DNA of 64,000 nt from NORP181 sp047623555 (GTDB lineage Bacteria; Pseudomonadota; Alphaproteobacteria; Rhodobacterales; Rhodobacteraceae). The notes below the pieces were generated by a model, which worked only from the letters and a program-made list of their open reading frames with translations, searched no databases and was not told the DNA's origin. This document shows, in pieces, positions 52,216 to 61,900 of this stretch (the first letter of the stretch is position 1; every line of letters starts with the position of its first letter). The stretch covers positions 13,715 to 77,714 of the forward strand of contig JBLHMP010000002.1 in NCBI GenBank assembly GCA_047623555.1, read 5' to 3'. A program made the translations under genes and the position numbers.

Positions 52216-52935
52216 ATGGACGATTCGGACCCGTTCGCCACCCATCACCAAATGGCCACGCCATCGCGGCCATTGTTGGGTCTTACCATTCTGGTTGTCG
52301 AAGACAGCCGCTTTGCCTGCGAAGCCATGCGGCTTTTGTGTTTGCGCAGCGGCGCCCGTATTCGGAGAGCGGATTGCCTGCGATCTGCACGCCGCCATTT
52401 GCAGGTCTACCGCCCGTCTGTTGCGTTCATTGATCTGGGTCTGCCAGACGGTTCCGGTGTTGACCTGATCGAGGAACTGGCAACCACCGTTCCACGTGTT
52501 GGGGTGATTTTGGGCACATCGGGTGATGATTTCGCCGAAAGCCTGGCCATTGCGGCCGGTGCAGATGGGTTCTTGGCCAAGCCACTGACCTCGCTTGCGG
52601 CCTTTCAGGAGGCGATTTTGTCGCGAATGTCCGAAGATCGCCAACCGCCCGGCCCTCGCATTGTTTCGGATGAGGCAATCACGCCGGATCCGATCGCGTT
52701 TCAGGACGACATGGCCCATATGGCCGAGATGCTGAACACCAGCGTCGACGAAAAAACCCTGGATTATGTGGCGCAGTTTATCAGCGGTGTGGCACGCAGT
52801 GCCGACGATACCGCCTTGGCGCAAGCGGCGTTTGATCTGGCGCGGGCCCGTGCCGAAGGCGCTCCGCTGGCGTCAAACGCGGCGCGTATCGCCGGGTTGG
52901 TTCAGGATCGTTTGCATCACAAACTGTTGATTTAG
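52216..52935 (+). CDS. Response regulator with unknown C-terminal region
   Basis: 239 residues. The receiver domain (about 22-145) has ILVVEDSRFACEAMRLL, phospho-acceptor D73 in VAFIDLGLPDGSG, threonine in ILGTSGDD and lysine in FLAKPLT. The C-terminal about 90 residues are helical (MAEMLNTSVDEKTLDYVAQF, FDLARARAEGAPLASNAARI) with no known output domain. A CtrA-like sequence TTAA-N7-TTAG at 52157-52171 lies upstream of the start. That may suggest a cell-cycle or motility link, but it has one mismatch and could be chance. The start follows AAGGAGCCTGCC. Confidence 0.85.
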   Translation: MDDSDPFATHHQMATPSRPLLGLTILVVEDSRFACEAMRLLCLRSGARIRRADCLRSARRHLQVYRPSVAFIDLGLPDGSGVDLIEELATTVPRVGVILGTSGDDFAESLAIAAGADGFLAKPLTSLAAFQEAILSRMSEDRQPPGPRIVSDEAITPDPIAFQDDMAHMAEMLNTSVDEKTLDYVAQFISGVARSADDTALAQAAFDLARARAEGAPLASNAARIAGLVQDRLHHKLLI

Positions 52936-52939
52936 AGAC

Positions 52940-53098
52940 ATGTGGCAATATTTTCTAATCGCATCTTTGGTGTTGTTTGTGGTGCTATATGCACAATCCC
53001 AGTCCCTGGCGCGCCGAATTCGACGCAATCGCCAGGAAACCCAACGCGAAACGATATTGGGGACCGGCACTAAGGCCCAGATCAGTCGGGACACCTAA
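52940..53098 (+). CDS. Small single-pass membrane protein, 52 aa
   Basis: ATG at 52940, four bases after the response-regulator stop, encodes MWQYFLIASLVLFVVLYAQS followed by a basic then polar tail (LARRIRRNRQETQRET, LGTGTKAQISRDT). One N-terminal helix with positive residues after it is a normal inner-membrane topology. Proximity to the regulator suggests co-transcription. Too short for a family call. Confidence 0.5.
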   Translation: MWQYFLIASLVLFVVLYAQSQSLARRIRRNRQETQRETILGTGTKAQISRDT

Positions 53099-53107
53099 GG
53101 GCGAAAC

Positions 53108-53824
53108 TCACAGCAGTGACGGGTCCGAACTGACCCGAACCAGCTGTGTCAGATCGCTTAACCGCTCGCGTTGTTGGCCAGTGCTGTCAAAATTGGACGG
53201 CGACAGCCAGAACTGAAATGCTTCCCTAAGGGCGGGCCATTCTTTGTCGATGGTGGCAAACCACGCGGTATCGCGGTTGCGGCCTTTGACCACTAGCGCC
53301 TGACGAAATACGCCCTCATAGCTAAATCCCAGTCGCTGTGCCGCGACACGGGAAGGCGCGTTCAAGGCGTTGCATTTCCATTCATAGCGCCGGTATCCGA
53401 CGTCAAAGGCCCAGCCCATCATCAGCGCCATGGTTTCGGTTGCGGCGCGGGTGCGCTGTAATTCTGGGGAATAGTTTATATTGCCAACTTCGATAGAACC
53501 GGCCTCGGGTGTAATCCGTAAAAAACTGGCAACACCGCCGTATGTACCACTCTCAAGGTTTTTGATCACATAGAAAAAGTGGGCTTTGTCCTCCACCGTA
53601 TCGCGCACCCAACGGTGATATTGCGACGCCGATGCAAACGGGCCGTAGGGCATATAATCCCAGAGCGCATCATGCCCGTCATAGGCACAAAACAGCAAAG
53701 CCGCATGTTTTTCAGCTGATAATGGCTCAAGCTGGGTGTATCTGCCTTGCAAAACCTCATCTGTCGGAACCGGCGGAGCAGTCCAATTGGGTAGGCGTTG
53801 TCCGATGGGGCGATTTTCTGTCAT
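53108..53824 (-). CDS. GNAT-family N-acetyltransferase (RimJ/RimL type)
   Basis: 238 residues with the acetyl-CoA fold: VIKNLESGTYGGVASFLRIT, IEVGNINYSPELQRTRAATE and YRRYEWKCNALNAPSRVAAQ, then RLGFSYEGVFRQALVVKGR. This is the RimJ/RimL subgroup, which modifies ribosomal proteins, tRNA ligases or small molecules. The substrate is unknown. It is convergent with the small membrane-protein gene, ten bases apart. Confidence 0.9.
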   Translation of the reverse strand: MTENRPIGQRLPNWTAPPVPTDEVLQGRYTQLEPLSAEKHAALLFCAYDGHDALWDYMPYGPFASASQYHRWVRDTVEDKAHFFYVIKNLESGTYGGVASFLRITPEAGSIEVGNINYSPELQRTRAATETMALMMGWAFDVGYRRYEWKCNALNAPSRVAAQRLGFSYEGVFRQALVVKGRNRDTAWFATIDKEWPALREAFQFWLSPSNFDSTGQQRERLSDLTQLVRVSSDPSLL

Positions 53825-53868
53825 AGCCCCAGTCTAATGGGTTCCGACAACCGCGCAAGCCCCCGATA

Positions 53869-55086
53869 TCACAACAGCAATCCGAAATCGTCGCCCATTT
53901 GCAATCCGGGAAAGATCCGCCCCTCAAGGGCAGCAACATCCAACCCGGTAAGCCCACGCATCAGCCAGGCCGCCGAGGCCCGCACGTCGCTTGTCGGCAT
54001 CAGATCGCGCCGGTTGAACAGATCAGCCTCGGCCAGCCCCGGCCAGTCGCCATATACCCGGCCACCGCGAATTGCGCCCCCTGCCAGCACCATGGCGCCC
54101 CCGGTCCCATGATCGGTGCCGCCGGTGCCGTTGATCCGCACAGTGCGGCCAAATTCGGTCATCGCCACAACCGCCGTCTTTTGCCACACGGCGGCCCCCA
54201 GTTCGGACTGCAACGTCAAAATTGTGTCAGCCAGACGCTTTAGCGCCGGAACCAAGGTGCGGCCCTGTTTGCTATGAGTGTCCCAGCCATTGACCGAGAA
54301 GGACGCAACCCGCGTATCGCCGCGCAATTTTTCAGCTGCAAATTCGGCAACTTTAACATGTGCCTTGCCGCGGCTGACCGACGGTATAGACATCGGCATG
54401 TCAGCGTCGGTGACCTCAAGCATCGCAGCCTCTTCCGCGCCCTTTGACAGCAACAGAGCCTCGGCCAGGGCCGCCTGAAATGCCGGGTCGTCCCGCATCA
54501 CCAGCTCGGCCAAGTCCATCGCCTGTGGGCTCATCACCAACTCAGAGTCAGGCGACCAGTCTGCCACCGCAGCCGCACCAGACAACACCTGCATTTCGCC
54601 ACGCCCAATGGCATATGCGGTGTGGGTTTCGACCCCCGGCAGGTTTTGCAACATCCGGTTCAGCCAGCCATCGCGCGCTCCAGCAAGCGACGTTGTCCCC
54701 GCCTCAAGCAGATCCTGACCGTCAAAATGGCTGCGTTTATCGCGATACGGTGTCGACGCAGCATGAACAAACCCCAAGCCGCCCTGCCGCCATAGAGGCA
54801 TCAAAGACCCCAGCGCCGGATGCAATGCAAAGAACCCATCCAGATCATGTGCGCCGTTGTCCGGCCCTGCCGAAAGTTTGCCACGGGCCGCCATAAACTC
54901 TGGCGCGCCATAAGGTTGCACCACATCCAGCCCATCCATACCACCGCGCAGAATGATCACCACCAGCCGCGTATCCCAAGGTGCTGCGGCAAAGCTTAGG
55001 GGGGTCAGCAGCGGGCTGGCGGCCACCGAGCAGCCGATCAATACTGAACGGGTCAGGAATGAACGCCGCGAAAGAATATTTGTCAT
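53869..55086 (-). CDS. DUF1501 secreted protein
   Basis: 405 residues with a twin-arginine-like signal (SRRSFLTRSVLIGCSVAASP), then LVVIILRGGMDGLDVVQPYG, TPYRDKRSHFDGQDLLEAG, WDTHSKQGRTLVPALKRLA and MTEFGRTVRINGTGGTDHGT, the sulfatase/phosphatase-superfamily-like DUF1501 motifs. The conserved Asp and His residues hint at metal-dependent hydrolysis, but no activity is established to my knowledge. Ten bases downstream of the DUF1800 gene. The two occur as a pair in many bacteria and are thought to work together outside the cytoplasm. Confidence 0.88.
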   Translation of the reverse strand: MTNILSRRSFLTRSVLIGCSVAASPLLTPLSFAAAPWDTRLVVIILRGGMDGLDVVQPYGAPEFMAARGKLSAGPDNGAHDLDGFFALHPALGSLMPLWRQGGLGFVHAASTPYRDKRSHFDGQDLLEAGTTSLAGARDGWLNRMLQNLPGVETHTAYAIGRGEMQVLSGAAAVADWSPDSELVMSPQAMDLAELVMRDDPAFQAALAEALLLSKGAEEAAMLEVTDADMPMSIPSVSRGKAHVKVAEFAAEKLRGDTRVASFSVNGWDTHSKQGRTLVPALKRLADTILTLQSELGAAVWQKTAVVAMTEFGRTVRINGTGGTDHGTGGAMVLAGGAIRGGRVYGDWPGLAEADLFNRRDLMPTSDVRASAAWLMRGLTGLDVAALEGRIFPGLQMGDDFGLLL

Positions 55087-55096
55087 CGTCTATCTC

Positions 55097-56485
55097 CTAT
55101 CGCCGCTGAAACGCGGGCGAAGCCAGAACAAGCCCAATCGCATCAGCCCGATTCTCGGCCGAGGCCGCCGCAAATTGCACAGTTCCCGTTGCGCGTGCGC
55201 CCAACGCATCCTTTACAAATTGTCGTGGGTCCGGCAAATTCGGGTGCAACACCTGCGGTACCGACATTGCCCAGCGCAGTCGCGCGGAAATCCCTTGTGG
55301 GGTGATCCAGGCCGTGTCTTCTTCGGGCCACCCATCCGGTCCACCGGGTTTTTGCCATGTTTGCCCCATCAACGTCATCGGCGTCATCAACTTTGCCCCT
55401 ATCGCCTTTTCACCCAGCGCCTCGATCACCTCAGTTGGGATCGCAAGCGCGCGCAACGATGATCCAATGAAAGCCGCAGGCGGTTTGACATTATGCAGGG
55501 TTTCATACCACGCGGCCGGATGTTCCAGCAATGCCGCATAGACGGCCAGCAGATCGCCCCCAGTGTCCAAAAACCGCGCGGCCACGTGGTCAACCAATCC
55601 GGCATCCGGTACATCGGAGACGAAATGAACGGCCAGTTTCCAGGCAATATGTTGCGCCGTCGCCGGATGCACCGCCAAATCCCTTAGCGCCTCAATCACC
55701 GGCTCAAGCCGGGCCCGCTCGCCGCCGTAGGATTTGCCCAGAACAATTTCGGCCCCGGGTTCGGCGTAATCTTTACGAAATTTAAATCCAACCTTGGCTT
55801 GCGACGTCATGCCGGTAAATAATTCCGCCAACTGGCGTACATCATCCTGCGTGTAGGGGCCGTTTACCCCCAATGTATGCAGCTCTAACACTTCACGTGC
55901 GAGGTTTTCGTTCAATCCAACGTTCTTGGGCTTCTTACGCTCGGCCATGTCGCTATTTGGCCCGACCGACCGCTCTTGATCCAAAAAATGCAGCATCAGC
56001 GGATGCGTCGTGCTGGCAATCAATATATCGGCGAACGAGCCCGCGATGTGCGGGCGAATTGCGTCTTCGATATAAGGCGATGTGGCTCGGCGCAGCAGGC
56101 CCACCTTGCCAACTGCGGTGAAATGGTCGGCCCAGAAGGTCGACAGCCTTTCACGGAACCCTTGTTCGGTATTGATCCAACGCAGCATTGTGCGCCCATA
56201 CCAGCGAGACATATCCTTTCGCGCAGCCTTGTTCAGAATTCTACGTTGTTTCTGATGGGTCCTAAATTCAGGAGTGCCCTTGGTTTTACGCATGTTATTG
56301 CGACTGAGCTGCGACTGGACCATACGCTCGCGGAATACCGAAAAGGGCTCAATCTGGAATTGCCCGACCATGGCATCCACACCTGTCAAACTATCCAGCA
56401 TGGCCTGCGGTGATTGCACAGGCTGCAAAACCGGCGACAAACCACAACCGAAACGGATTTCAGCGAGTTCAGGAGAAAAAGACAA
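55097..56485 (-). CDS. DUF1800 protein, partner of DUF1501
   Basis: 462 residues from TTG 56485 (LSFSPELAEIRFGCGLSPVL). Family motifs are TMLRWINTEQGFRERLSTFW, DHFTAV, NENLAREVLELHTLGVNGPY and DDVRQLAELFTGM. The start is uncertain: an in-frame ATG lies at 56533, but relatives begin at the SFSPELAEIRFG position, which here is a TTG with AGGA eight to twelve bases before it. No typical signal peptide is seen, which is normal for this family. Function unknown. The pair with DUF1501 is conserved across bacteria. Confidence 0.85.
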   Translation of the reverse strand: MSFSPELAEIRFGCGLSPVLQPVQSPQAMLDSLTGVDAMVGQFQIEPFSVFRERMVQSQLSRNNMRKTKGTPEFRTHQKQRRILNKAARKDMSRWYGRTMLRWINTEQGFRERLSTFWADHFTAVGKVGLLRRATSPYIEDAIRPHIAGSFADILIASTTHPLMLHFLDQERSVGPNSDMAERKKPKNVGLNENLAREVLELHTLGVNGPYTQDDVRQLAELFTGMTSQAKVGFKFRKDYAEPGAEIVLGKSYGGERARLEPVIEALRDLAVHPATAQHIAWKLAVHFVSDVPDAGLVDHVAARFLDTGGDLLAVYAALLEHPAAWYETLHNVKPPAAFIGSSLRALAIPTEVIEALGEKAIGAKLMTPMTLMGQTWQKPGGPDGWPEEDTAWITPQGISARLRWAMSVPQVLHPNLPDPRQFVKDALGARATGTVQFAAASAENRADAIGLVLASPAFQRR

Positions 56486-56648
56486 AGGACAGGTTCCTGC
56501 TATGTCGGGGACAACTGCAAAAACATATAGCAACTTACGGAGACAAATTCACGGCCCAGTACTAAGAAGACGCAAATAATTGCCGATGACCCGTCAAAAC
56601 AGGCAAGAAGCAGCTGAGCGCAGATTACGCTCGCTGCTTGCTATATCT

Positions 56649-58499
56649 TTATTCTTGCGGAATGACCCGCAGGCCCAATTCCATCAACTGATCGCTCATC
56701 GGGTCCGACGGAGCGTTCATCATCAGGTCTTCGGCACGTTGGTTCATCGGGAACATGATGACTTCGCGGATGTTGTCTTTGTTGGCCAGCAACATAACAA
56801 TCCGGTCAATCCCGGCCGCACAACCGCCGTGGGGCGGTGCACCATATTGGAATGCATTGACCAGTCCGCCAAAGCGTTTTTTGACCTCATCCGCACCGTA
56901 TCCGGCGATTTCAAAGGCCTTGAACATGATTTCCGGCTTGTGGTTCCGGATCGCACCGCTGACCAGTTCATAGCCGTTACAGGCCAAATCATACTGATAA
57001 CCCAGCACCTTAAGCGGATCACCCAACAACGCATCCATACCGCCCTGAGGCATCGAAAACGGGTTGTGTTCAAAATCAATCTTGCCGGTCTCGGCGTCTT
57101 TTTCATAGATCGGGAAATCAACGATCCAGGCAAAGGCAAAGCGGTTCAGGTCGGTCAGGCCAAGTTCATCACCAATGGCCACGCGTGCTTTACCTGCGAC
57201 GGCTTCAAAGACCTTTGGTTTACCACCAAGGAAGAATGCCGCATCGCCAACCTTAAGGCCAAGTTGCTGCCGAATGGCCTCGGTCCGCTCAGGTCCGATA
57301 TTTTTGGCCAACGGGCCCGCGGCTTCCATGCCACCAGCAACTTCGCCGGATTTCAGCATTGCCTGAGCTTCTTTAACTTTGATGCCCAATTCTTGCGCCA
57401 CAGCATCCGCGGTCTTTTCACGCCAGAAAATATACCCCATCCCCGGCAGGCCCTCTTTTTGGGCAAACGCGTTCATACGATCACAGAATTTGCGCGATCC
57501 ACCGCCGGGCGCCGGAATGGCACGGATTTGGGTGCCGTCCTGCTCAAGCAATTTTGAGAAGATGGCAAAGCCGGATCCGGCGAAATGCTCTGACACGATC
57601 TGCATTTTGATCGGGTTGCGCAGGTCGGGTTTGTCGGTGCCGTACCAAAGCGCGGCATCGCGATAAGAAATCTGCGCCCAGTCCTGATCAACGGTTTTAC
57701 CACCGCCAAATTCCTCAAATATGCCGGTCAGCACTGGCTGCAGCGTGTCAAACACGTCTTGCTGTTCAACAAACGACATTTCGATATCAAGCTGGTAGAA
57801 ATCCGTCGGCGAGCGATCGGCGCGCGGGTCTTCGTCGCGGAAACATGGGGCAATCTGGAAATACTTGTCAAAGCCGCTGACCATGATCAGCTGTTTGAAC
57901 TGCTGTGGCGCCTGCGGCAGCGCATAGAATTTACCGGGGTGCTGACGACTTGGCACCAGAAAATCGCGTGCGCCTTCGGGGCTGGATGCGGTGATGATCG
58001 GTGTCTGATATTCGCGGAATTCGCGGTCCCACATCCGGCGACGCATCGAGGCGACAACATCGCTGCGCAGTTTCATGTTCTCCTGCATCACTTCGCGACG
58101 CAGATCGAGGTAGCGATAACGCAGGCGGGTTTCCTCGGGGTATTCCTGATCGCCAAATACGATAAGCGGCAGCTCCTCAGATGCACCAAGCACCTCAAGG
58201 CTACGCACATAAACTTCGATCTCGCCAGTGGGCAATTTTGGGTTGATCAGGCTTTCATCGCGCGCCTTAACCCCGCCATCAATGCGAATGCACCATTCCG
58301 ACCGTACCTTATCCAGTTCGGCAAATGCCGCACTGTCCGCGTCACACAACAGCTGAGTGATGCCGTAATGGTCGCGCAGATCGATAAACAGAATGCCCCC
58401 GTGATCGCGCACCCGATGAACCCAACCGGAAAGGCGAACGGTGTCGCCAACATTGGCGGCAGTCAGGGCGGCGCAAGTATGGCTGCGATAGGCGTGCAT
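56649..58499 (-). CDS. aspS: Aspartyl-tRNA synthetase
   Basis: 616 residues. The anticodon-binding domain (VGDTVRLSGWVHRVRDHGGI) is followed by the class II catalytic core with SPQ-type contact residues (FLVPSRQHPGKFYALPQAPQ), motif 2 (APCFRDEDPRADRSP), a GAD insertion domain and motif 3 (AAGIDRIVMLLANKDNIREV). Length and domain order match bacterial AspRS. The start ATG 58499 (MHAYRSHTCAAL) is chosen. An extra 18-residue upstream extension is not conserved. Whether it also charges tRNA-Asn cannot be told from this. Confidence 0.97.
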   Translation of the reverse strand: MHAYRSHTCAALTAANVGDTVRLSGWVHRVRDHGGILFIDLRDHYGITQLLCDADSAAFAELDKVRSEWCIRIDGGVKARDESLINPKLPTGEIEVYVRSLEVLGASEELPLIVFGDQEYPEETRLRYRYLDLRREVMQENMKLRSDVVASMRRRMWDREFREYQTPIITASSPEGARDFLVPSRQHPGKFYALPQAPQQFKQLIMVSGFDKYFQIAPCFRDEDPRADRSPTDFYQLDIEMSFVEQQDVFDTLQPVLTGIFEEFGGGKTVDQDWAQISYRDAALWYGTDKPDLRNPIKMQIVSEHFAGSGFAIFSKLLEQDGTQIRAIPAPGGGSRKFCDRMNAFAQKEGLPGMGYIFWREKTADAVAQELGIKVKEAQAMLKSGEVAGGMEAAGPLAKNIGPERTEAIRQQLGLKVGDAAFFLGGKPKVFEAVAGKARVAIGDELGLTDLNRFAFAWIVDFPIYEKDAETGKIDFEHNPFSMPQGGMDALLGDPLKVLGYQYDLACNGYELVSGAIRNHKPEIMFKAFEIAGYGADEVKKRFGGLVNAFQYGAPPHGGCAAGIDRIVMLLANKDNIREVIMFPMNQRAEDLMMNAPSDPMSDQLMELGLRVIPQE

Positions 58500-58922
58500 G
58501 GGTCTGGTCCCTTCGGGAGTGAATTGATCGCGCCGATACACCGCGACAGACACCAGAAGTCAAGGGCAGGCGGCGGGTTCAGCCCCAGATACCCCCGAAA
58601 CCCAGACAAATGACGCCCTGCCACCATCGCTGGCCGCAAGGCGTTTTCCACTTTCACGGCCATCGGCTTCCCAGCCTGTACCGCCCAACCAGACTACCCA
58701 GACTACCCAGCTTTTAGTTTCCAATTTCCTAAAATATCCCCGCCGGAGGCAAAAAATCCTTTTGGAGCAACAGAGTTTCCTTGCCTCCGGCGGGGATATT
58801 TAGCGAAAGCAGAAAGCCAAGGCCCCGATAACCCTTGCACCTTTCCTGCCCGCGCCTATAACGCAGGGCAATTTGGGCATGCTGGGGCTGTCCGACTCAC
58901 TCAAAACGCAAGGGGCCGCGCG
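58500..58922. other. Long divergent intergenic region aspS/carB
   Basis: 423 bases with no gene that I can support. It holds the two divergent promoters (not resolved by eye), a short direct repeat AGACTACCC twice (58691-58708), and the inverted repeat listed at 58732-58801. The last 120 bases before carB carry GCAAGGGGCC before the ATG as a weak ribosome site. Confidence 0.7.
58732..58801. repeat. Inverted pair of interspersed repeats
   Basis: Arms 58732-58752 and 58781-58801 are exact 21-bp reverse complements; the second reads TTGCCTCCGGCGGGGATATT and one more T. A 28-base loop separates them. Related single copies are at 48603 and about 46768. Confidence 0.85.
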
Positions 58923-61900
58923 ATGCCAAAGAGAACCGACATCCAGTCGATCATGATTATTGGCGCGGGTCCAATTGTCATCGGGCAAGCCTGCGAATTT
59001 GACTATTCCGGCGCTCAGGCCTGCAAGGCACTGCGTGAAGAAGGTTACCGGGTCATTCTGGTCAACTCGAACCCGGCGACAATCATGACCGACCCCGGTC
59101 TGGCCGACGCTACATATATTGAACCGATCACCGCCGAAATTGTCGCAAAAATCATCGAAAAAGAACGGCCCGATGCCCTGCTGCCAACCATGGGCGGGCA
59201 AACTGGGTTGAACACGTCCCTTGAACTCGAAGAGATGGGCGTGCTGAAAAAATTCGGCGTTGAAATGATCGGCGCCAGCCGCGAAGCCATCGAAATGGCA
59301 GAGGACCGAAAACTGTTCCGCGAGGCGATGGATCGTCTTGGCCTTGAGAACCCCAAAGCCACGATTGTAACGGCCCCAAAACTTGATACTGGCAAGGCCG
59401 ATCTGGACGAAGGCGTGCGTATCGCGCTTGAGGCGATTGATGACATCGGCCTGCCCGCCATCATCCGCCCGGCCTTTACCCTTGGTGGCACCGGTGGTGG
59501 CGTCGCCTATAACCGGGAAGAATACGTGCATTTCTGTCGCTCGGGGATGGATGCCAGCCCAGTCAATCAGATCCTCGTCGACGAAAGCCTGCTGGGTTGG
59601 AAAGAATTCGAGATGGAGGTGGTGCGTGACACCGCCGACAACGCCATCATCGTCTGTGCCATTGAAAACATCGACCCCATGGGCGTACATACCGGCGACA
59701 GCATCACCGTCGCCCCTGCCCTGACCCTGACTGACAAAGAATACCAGATCATGCGCAACGGCAGCATCGCCGTTCTGCGTGAAATCGGTGTTGAGACCGG
59801 TGGATCAAACGTGCAATGGGCGATCAACCCCGAAGACGGCCGCATGGTGGTGATCGAGATGAACCCGCGGGTGTCACGTTCATCCGCTCTGGCATCCAAG
59901 GCCACCGGGTTCCCCATCGCCAAGATCGCCGCGAAACTGGCCGTCGGTTATACGCTGGACGAGCTCGACAATGACATCACCAAGGTGACGCCAGCCAGCT
60001 TTGAGCCGACCATCGACTATGTCGTCACCAAGATCCCGCGCTTTGCATTTGAAAAGTTCCCCGGCTCTGAGCCGCTTTTGTCAACGGCAATGAAATCGGT
60101 TGGCGAAGTCATGGCAATTGGCCGGACCATCCATGAGTCGTTGCAAAAAGCGCTGGCCAGCATGGAAACCGGCCTAACCGGTTTTGACGAGATCGAAATT
60201 GCCGGTGCCAATGATCCGGTGGCTGGCAAAGCCGCGATCACCAAAGCGCTGTCACGGCAAACACCGGACCGAATGCGTGTCATTGCGCAGGCGATGCGTG
60301 AAGGGCTGGACGACAGCGAAATTAATGCCATCACCAAATTCGATCCGTGGTTCCTTGCCCGTATCCGCGAAATCATCGAGGTCGAGCAAGAGGTCAAAGC
60401 GACCGGCCTGCCCGCAGACGCCGACGGCCTGCGGGCCCTCAAAATGATGGGCTTTACCGATGCGCGTCTTGCCAAACTGACCGGTCTTAAAGAATCCGAC
60501 GTGCGCCGCACCCGTCACGACAAAGGCGTGGTTGCCGTGTTCAAACGCATCGACACCTGTGCCGCTGAATTTGAGGCCCAGACGCCTTATATGTATTCCA
60601 CCTACGAGGCCCCGATGATGGGCGAGGTCGAATGCGAAGCACGCCCCAGCGACCGCAAAAAGGTGGTCATTCTGGGGGGTGGCCCGAACCGGATTGGTCA
60701 GGGGATCGAGTTTGATTACTGCTGTTGTCACGCCTGTTACGCGTTGACGGATGCGGGTTATGAAACCATCATGATCAACTGCAATCCGGAAACGGTCAGC
60801 ACCGATTATGACACTTCGGATCGGTTGTATTTTGAGCCGCTGACCTTTGAACACGTCATGGAAATCCTGCGGGTTGAGCTGGAAAATGGCACCCTGCACG
60901 GCGTCATCGTACAGTTCGGCGGCCAGACCCCGTTGAAACTGGCAAACGCGCTTGAGGCCGAAGGCATCCCGATCCTGGGCACCACGCCCGACGCCATTGA
61001 TCTGGCCGAAGACCGCGAACGGTTCCAGAAACTGGTGCAGGATCTGGGCCTGAAGCAGCCGAATAACGGTATCGCCTCGACCGACGCGCAAGCCTTTGAA
61101 ATTGCCAAGAAAGTCGGCTTTCCGCTGGTCATTCGTCCATCATACGTTCTGGGTGGTCGCGCCATGGAAATCGTGCGTGATATGGCGCAACTGGAACGCT
61201 ATATCGCCGAGGCCGTGGTGGTCTCGGGCGACAGCCCGGTGCTGCTCGACAGCTATTTGGCCAACGCGATTGAACTGGATGTCGACGCGATTTGTGACGG
61301 CAAAGAGGTGCATGTCGCCGGGATCATGCAGCATATCGAAGAGGCCGGAGTGCATTCTGGTGACTCGGCCTGCTCACTGCCGCCCTATTCACTGTCGGCT
61401 GACATTATTGACGAAATCAAGGTGCAGACACACGCGCTGGCCATGGGCCTGAACGTTGTCGGCCTGATGAACATCCAGTTCGCGGTCAAAGAAGGCGACA
61501 TTTACCTGATCGAGGTTAATCCACGGGCCTCGCGTACCGTGCCATTTGTCGCCAAAGCCACCGATTCCGCCATCGCGTCGATCGCAGCACGAGTCATGGC
61601 GGGCGAACCGCTTAGCAACTTCCCCAAACGGCCACCTTATGATGTGGATGCGGACTACGACACGACTTTGCCACTGGCCGATCCAATGACGCTGGCCGAC
61701 CCGAACATGCCGTGGTTTTCGGTGAAAGAGGCGGTGCTGCCGTTTGCCCGCTTCCCCGGTATGGACACATTGCTGGGGCCGGAGATGCGCTCAACCGGCG
61801 AAGTCATGGGCTGGGACCGCGACTTTCCGCGGGCGTTCCTTAAGGCGCAAATGGGCGCCGGAATGGTGTTGCCGACCGAGGGCTGTGCCTTCATCTCGAT

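Noticed and set aside
57759..58613. Long open frame antisense to aspS, and another antisense to carB at 58800-59690
   Set aside because: Both lie across highly conserved synthetase genes in the other strand and have no start context or family-like features.
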